44,843 nt of DNA from Tateyamaria sp. syn59. Lineage in GTDB: Bacteria; Pseudomonadota; Alphaproteobacteria; Rhodobacterales; Rhodobacteraceae. The translations under genes and the position numbers were made by a program. The stretch covers positions 363,976-408,818 of the forward strand of contig NZ_VCBA01000004.1 in assembly GCF_007995245.1 (NCBI RefSeq), in the 5' to 3' direction. The notes under the pieces are model-generated. The model was not told the origin of the DNA. It was given only the letters and a program-made list of their open reading frames with translations, and made no database searches. Position 1 is the first letter of the stretch. Each line of letters opens with the position of its first letter. Positions 41,060-44,843 of this stretch are shown here, in pieces.

Positions 41060-43918
41060 TCAGCCCTTCGCCTCTTCTTGATCTTGCTGGCTTGGGTCAT
41101 AATCCATCGGCGTGACGTTCACCGTGGCGCCTGCGAAACGGGCGATGCGGCTTAGGCTGTACAGCATCAGCATGACGGCGCCCAATACGGTCAGGAACAC
41201 GCCAAGATCAAAGAGCATGGCGGTCGCCAACTCAAACTCCTCAATCGGGGGCAGATGAACGTAGGTATAGGAGCTGGTCAGGAACGGTGCCCCCGCAAGC
41301 CAGGAGCCCACACCTGTCAGGCCCGCGATTACAACACCAAGCCCGATCATCGTGTGGTACTCGATCTTCTTGCGCTCCTGCGTCCAGGCAAAGCCCGAGG
41401 CCATGTACTGCATCAACAGCGCGATGGCGACCACCAGACCCGCCACAAATCCGCCGCCGGGCTCATTGTGACCGCGCAGGAAGATGTATAGGCCCACGAC
41501 CAAGGCAATTGGCATCAGCACACGGGTCACGACCACCATCATCATTGGGTGCCTGTCGCGAGACCGGTCGTTATCGTAGTCAGCGTTCTTCAGCCGGCGT
41601 GCTGCCGGTCCATCCAATAGCGCGTGCATCATTGCGTAGATCACCAGGCCTGCGATCCCGAGGACGATGATCTCTCCGAACGTGTCATAGCCCCGGAAGT
41701 CCACCAGGATTACGTTCACGACGTTGGTGCCTCCGCCGCCCTCATAGCTGTTGGCGATGTGGTAATCGGAAATCGTCTCGATATCGCGGATCAGGAAGGC
41801 GTGGGCGAGCGCCGCCACACCGCCGCCCGCCCCCAATGCGATCACGCCGTCGCGAGCGCGCAGTCCCGCAGAGCTTTCTTTCGGGGTCGATTTCGGCATG
41901 AAGTGAAGCGCCAGAAGCAGCAACATGATCGTCACTGTCTCAACCGAGATTTGGGTCAGCGCCAGATCCGGCGCAGAGAGGTAGGCGAACCCGGCAGAGA
42001 TTGACAGCCCGATGATCCCGATCAGGACCAGCGCGCGGAAGCGGTAGTGGTGCATGACAACCACCGAGGCGGTGGCCACGATCAGCATGAGCCAGCCGAC
42101 CGCAATGACCGGGGCAACCGGCAGCATCTCTCGCGTCGGGGCTGAAAGCCCGCTGGAGGTGTAGGCGAAATAGCCGAGGAACACCGAAGTGGTCGTAAAA
42201 ATGGCCAGATATCGGCTGACTGCGCCGTTGTGGCTGACATCGGTGATCGCCCGGGTCGTGGCGACCAGAACAGCGACCAGTCGGTCGAAGATCGCTTTTG
42301 CCTCGGGCCGTGGAAGGGTGTTCCAGATCTTTTCGAGCGCACCATGCTGCATCAGCAGAACGGCTCCGCCAGCAACAGCGATGATCGACATCCACAGCGC
42401 GGGTGTAACGCCGTGCCAGATCTTAAGGTGGGGGTGCAGATCCTGGCCGGTCACGGCACTGGCTGCCGCTGTTACAATGCCGTCTGCAAGAAACGGGGCG
42501 ACGCCTATGATGATGACCAACGTGACCAGCAGGGCGGGCGCGGCCCACATTCCAAAGGGTGGGTCGTGGGGCGTGGCCGGGTAATCGTCACGAACCGGGC
42601 CCAAGAACACATGGAAGATAAACCGCAGCGAATAGGCAACCGACAAAAGCGCACCGATGGTGGCCAGGACGGGCACGACGTAGGGGCTGTTCCACCAGTC
42701 GGTGTGCGATGCCTCTTCCAGCATCATCTCTTTCGACAGGAACCCGTTGAACAGCGGAATACCTGCCATGGACAGGGCCGCCACGGTGCCGACAACGAAG
42801 GTGATCGGCATCAAATGCCTCAGCCCGCCAAGACGCTTGATGTCTCTGGTATGCACTTCGTGATCCACGATCCCGGCGGTCATGAACAGCGCGGCCTTGA
42901 AGGTCAGGTGGTTGATGATGTGGAAGACGGCGGCAACAGCGGCGGCTGTGGTGCCGAAACCCAAAAGCATCGTCAGAAGGCCCAGGTGGCTGACGGTGGA
43001 AAAGGCCAACAGCGCCTTCAGATCATCTTTGAACAGCGCGATGAGCGCGCCCACCACCATGGTCACCAGGCCTGTGGTCGCAACGATGCAGAACCATGCG
43101 TCGGTGCCCGACAGAACCGGCCACATGCGGGCCATGAGGAAGACGCCCGCCTTCACCATGGTTGCCGAGTGCAAATAGGCCGATACCGGTGTCGGCGCTG
43201 CCATGGCGTGCGGCAGCCAGAAATGGAACGGGAACTGGGCCGATTTGGTAAAGGCGCCTAGAAGGATCAGGATAAGCGCAGTCAGATACCAGTCGGAGGC
43301 GCGGATCGCATCGCCGGCTCGCAGGATGTCTGTCAGGTTATAGCTGCCTGCGATGTTGCCCAGGATGAGCATACCCCCGATCATCGCCAGCCCGCCGGCC
43401 CCTGTCACAGCCAGCGCCATCCGCGCGCCCTGGCGCCCCTCCGGCAGGTGCTTCCAGTAGCCGATGAGCAGGAAGGAGGACAAAGACGTCAGCTCCCAGA
43501 AGATCAGCAAAAGCAGGATGTTGTCGGATATGACAATGCCCAACATCGCGCCCTGGAACAGCAGGAGAAAGGTAAAGAACTGCCCCATAGGATCGTCGCC
43601 CGACAGGTAGAACCTGGCATATAGCGTGATCAGCAGGCCAACGCCCAGGATCATCGCCGCGAAGAGAAGTCCCAAGCCATCAAGAAAGAACGACGCGGAC
43701 AACCCAAGCTGCGGCAGCCATTCGATATTGGCCTGCACAACTTCGCCACGCATCACCCCCGGTGCCAGCACCATGAGCATCGTCAGTGCAATGAGCGTCG
43801 GTATCGCGGTTGAGATGGCGCAAACATTGCGCCCTGCCCGGATCATGATGCCCGGCAGCAACGCGCCGATGAAAGGCATCAAAGAAATCAGAAAAAGGAG
43901 GGTGCCCCCGTGGCTCAT
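41060..43918 (-). CDS. mrpA: Fused Na+(K+)/H+ antiporter subunit MrpAB
   Basis: The 952-residue protein joins subunits A and B in one chain. The A part (residues 1 to about 790) is NuoL-like, with FWELTSLSSFLLIGYW (conserved Glu), GAFTKSAQFPFHFWLPHAMAAPTPVSAYLHSATMVKAG and HIINHLTFKAALFM. It continues into the MbhD/E-like region LTQISVETVTIMLLLLAL and FRGYDTFGEIIVLG. The B part (about 800-952) has FLRGHNEPGGGFVAGLVVA, the MrpB signature. Fused A-B and a six-gene operon are the rhizobial Pha/group-2 arrangement. The complex exports Na+ or K+ for H+ and supports salt and alkali tolerance. The ribosome site before ATG 43918 is weak. Confidence 0.95.
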   Translation of the reverse strand: MSHGGTLLFLISLMPFIGALLPGIMIRAGRNVCAISTAIPTLIALTMLMVLAPGVMRGEVVQANIEWLPQLGLSASFFLDGLGLLFAAMILGVGLLITLYARFYLSGDDPMGQFFTFLLLFQGAMLGIVISDNILLLLIFWELTSLSSFLLIGYWKHLPEGRQGARMALAVTGAGGLAMIGGMLILGNIAGSYNLTDILRAGDAIRASDWYLTALILILLGAFTKSAQFPFHFWLPHAMAAPTPVSAYLHSATMVKAGVFLMARMWPVLSGTDAWFCIVATTGLVTMVVGALIALFKDDLKALLAFSTVSHLGLLTMLLGFGTTAAAVAAVFHIINHLTFKAALFMTAGIVDHEVHTRDIKRLGGLRHLMPITFVVGTVAALSMAGIPLFNGFLSKEMMLEEASHTDWWNSPYVVPVLATIGALLSVAYSLRFIFHVFLGPVRDDYPATPHDPPFGMWAAPALLVTLVIIIGVAPFLADGIVTAAASAVTGQDLHPHLKIWHGVTPALWMSIIAVAGGAVLLMQHGALEKIWNTLPRPEAKAIFDRLVAVLVATTRAITDVSHNGAVSRYLAIFTTTSVFLGYFAYTSSGLSAPTREMLPVAPVIAVGWLMLIVATASVVVMHHYRFRALVLIGIIGLSISAGFAYLSAPDLALTQISVETVTIMLLLLALHFMPKSTPKESSAGLRARDGVIALGAGGGVAALAHAFLIRDIETISDYHIANSYEGGGGTNVVNVILVDFRGYDTFGEIIVLGIAGLVIYAMMHALLDGPAARRLKNADYDNDRSRDRHPMMMVVVTRVLMPIALVVGLYIFLRGHNEPGGGFVAGLVVAIALLMQYMASGFAWTQERKKIEYHTMIGLGVVIAGLTGVGSWLAGAPFLTSSYTYVHLPPIEEFELATAMLFDLGVFLTVLGAVMLMLYSLSRIARFAGATVNVTPMDYDPSQQDQEEAKG

Positions 43919-44186
43919 GGTGTGGCCGTGTCTCTATTGCGTATTCAAACAATGCGTACCGGGGGTCGCGAGGCACCACAAGCAATCCTTTTGTCGCGAT
44001 CAGCTACCGTATCTTATCTGCATCTAAGGGCTTGCTCCCGAAGGTCACGTCGCGGGCCTTGCTTCCGTCGACGGCCGACACGCTGCAAAGCCGCCGTTCG
44101 ACCGATTGCGTTGTCTTCGGGCCGTAGCCGTCAAGAGCAGGTCAAACACTCGTCTGCAGCGGCCTCGCCATGGTCTGCTTTGGCGA
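43919..44186. other. Region upstream of the mrp operon
   Basis: The leader and promoter of mrp presumably lie here. I can point to no certain -35/-10 pair, operator or riboswitch, and no gene is evident. Confidence 0.35.
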
Positions 44187-44843
44187 TCAACGCTGTCTAA
44201 ACCATGCGTCATTACGCTTATTCCTGCAAAGCCCCCACATTCTACCTAAACCGTTCATGCATCCGCTTCGCTGCTGGACTACTTGAAATGCGGGGCTTCG
44301 CCGTGTTCCACCGCCACCACAATACGCTTCAGTTGGTCTTTGGCCATCATCCGTACGCCCCATCGCCGCTGGGTTTAGAATTGATAAGTTGCACGCAATG
44401 CTGATGCGACCAGTTCCTTTTTTGGGGTCCGTCATCTCGATGCGAGCGATCCAGAAGGCAGCGCAGCCCTTGGGTGCAGGAGTGCGGTAAACATCGGTGA
44501 CCTCGAGCCGGAGAGGGTCGCCAAGATGCACTCGCTTACTCTTGCGTTCGTGCATGTCGCGGTCGGCAAGCGGCGGAACCATGTCAAGGTCGGCATCATG
44601 ATACACGCGCCCGACCAAGAATGTCGCTGCCTCCCCCTGCAGACCAAGAAGGCCAACTGAAGTGAACCCCCACCATAGGTGAACCTCAAGAGCCAAATCT
44701 GCCGTCTGGAGCTTTCGTTTCGCGAGCACCTGTTGCGAGCGATACGCGCGAAGATACGCCGATCGCGGCGGGCCAGCCTTGATCGACTCGCAAGGCGGAC
44801 TTCGGCGTGGCAGCGTTACACTGCGTTGCTGAGTGTAATGGTG
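44187..44843 (-). CDS. Partial, probably frameshifted gene of unknown function
   Basis: The frame is open from the window edge (44843) to a stop at 44187. It has no ATG; the first usual start is GTG 44729, but the codons before it also look coding, so the true start is likely outside. Residues such as LALEVHLWWGFTSVGLLG, MVPPLADRDMHERKSKRV and APKGCAAFWIARIEMTDP look like a real protein, with no family recognised. After a run of six A (T on the plus strand, 44418-44423) the reading becomes Cys/Gly/Arg-rich and implausible. One base less gives KKELVASALRATYQF and a stop at 44375. Synonymous codons end less often in G or C than in the neighbours, which suggests transfer. It may be a pseudogene. 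Confidence 0.55.
   Translation of the reverse strand, partial: HHYTQQRSVTLPRRSPPCESIKAGPPRSAYLRAYRSQQVLAKRKLQTADLALEVHLWWGFTSVGLLGLQGEAATFLVGRVYHDADLDMVPPLADRDMHERKSKRVHLGDPLRLEVTDVYRTPAPKGCAAFWIARIEMTDPKKGTGRISIACNLSILNPAAMGRTDDGQRPTEAYCGGGGTRRSPAFQVVQQRSGCMNGLGRMWGLCRNKRNDAWFRQR

Noticed and set aside
43919..44186. Riboswitch in the mrp leader
   Set aside because: I looked for a structured leader and saw no known ion-sensing riboswitch motif.
1..44843. CRISPR array, prophage or complete insertion sequence
   Set aside because: No regularly spaced repeats, transposase, integrase or phage structural genes are seen.

Overview
The window looks like chromosomal DNA of a marine alphaproteobacterium of the Rhodobacteraceae (Roseobacter group). 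The GC content is high and third codon positions are GC-rich. The gene set fits that family: a DmdC-type acyl-CoA dehydrogenase, an aa3-type cytochrome oxidase subunit IV micro-gene, a fused MrpAB antiporter subunit, a TctCBA tricarboxylate transporter and the fdhD-mobA-mobB-moeA block. Genus and species cannot be fixed from the sequence alone. I see no rRNA, tRNA, CRISPR array or complete insertion sequence. About 49 protein genes are supported, mostly in tight operons with 1-4 base stop/start overlaps.

Layout. 0-5.4 kb: ispE with a secreted TPR protein, ETF:ubiquinone oxidoreductase behind a clear terminator, then soxR divergent from a VOC/glyoxalase-fold gene across a perfect SoxR-type palindrome. 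5.5-7.7 kb: greA, a two-helix membrane protein and a single-domain CheB-like methylesterase. 7.7-11.8 kb (minus): fdhD-mobA-mobB-(unknown 303 aa)-moeA, a molybdenum cofactor operon; a separate moaB lies at 25 kb. 11.9-17 kb: azlCD exporter, a lipoprotein, the 44-residue COX subunit IV, then an acyl-CoA dehydrogenase/metallo-hydrolase/unknown operon. 17-25 kb: Sua5, YqgE, a lone DsbD-alpha domain protein and an enlarged RND pump with its adaptor. 25-30.6 kb: moaB-lysE-UDG (minus) divergent from pyrB-(unknown)-pyrC-like-plsY-(unknown).

30.9-37.5 kb (minus): UspA-like protein, tctC, tctB, tctA, an oxalate-CoA-ligase-like enzyme and a ketopantoate-reductase-like enzyme. This looks like an uptake and activation module for an organic acid whose identity is not evident. 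38-43.9 kb (minus): a complete mrpAB-C-D-E-F-G cation/proton antiporter operon. At the right edge is a partial gene with unusual codon use and a probable frameshift at a six-base homopolymer.

The observations I consider most worth following are: the dihydroorotase-like protein encoded next to pyrB that has lost its metal and catalytic residues, with an unknown tail-anchored protein encoded between the two; the uracil-DNA glycosylase lacking the family-4 iron-sulfur cysteines; the unknown gene embedded in the molybdenum cofactor operon; the Tct/CoA-ligase/reductase module; and the SoxR box shared with a VOC gene. I did not find a clearly new multi-gene defence or mobile system.
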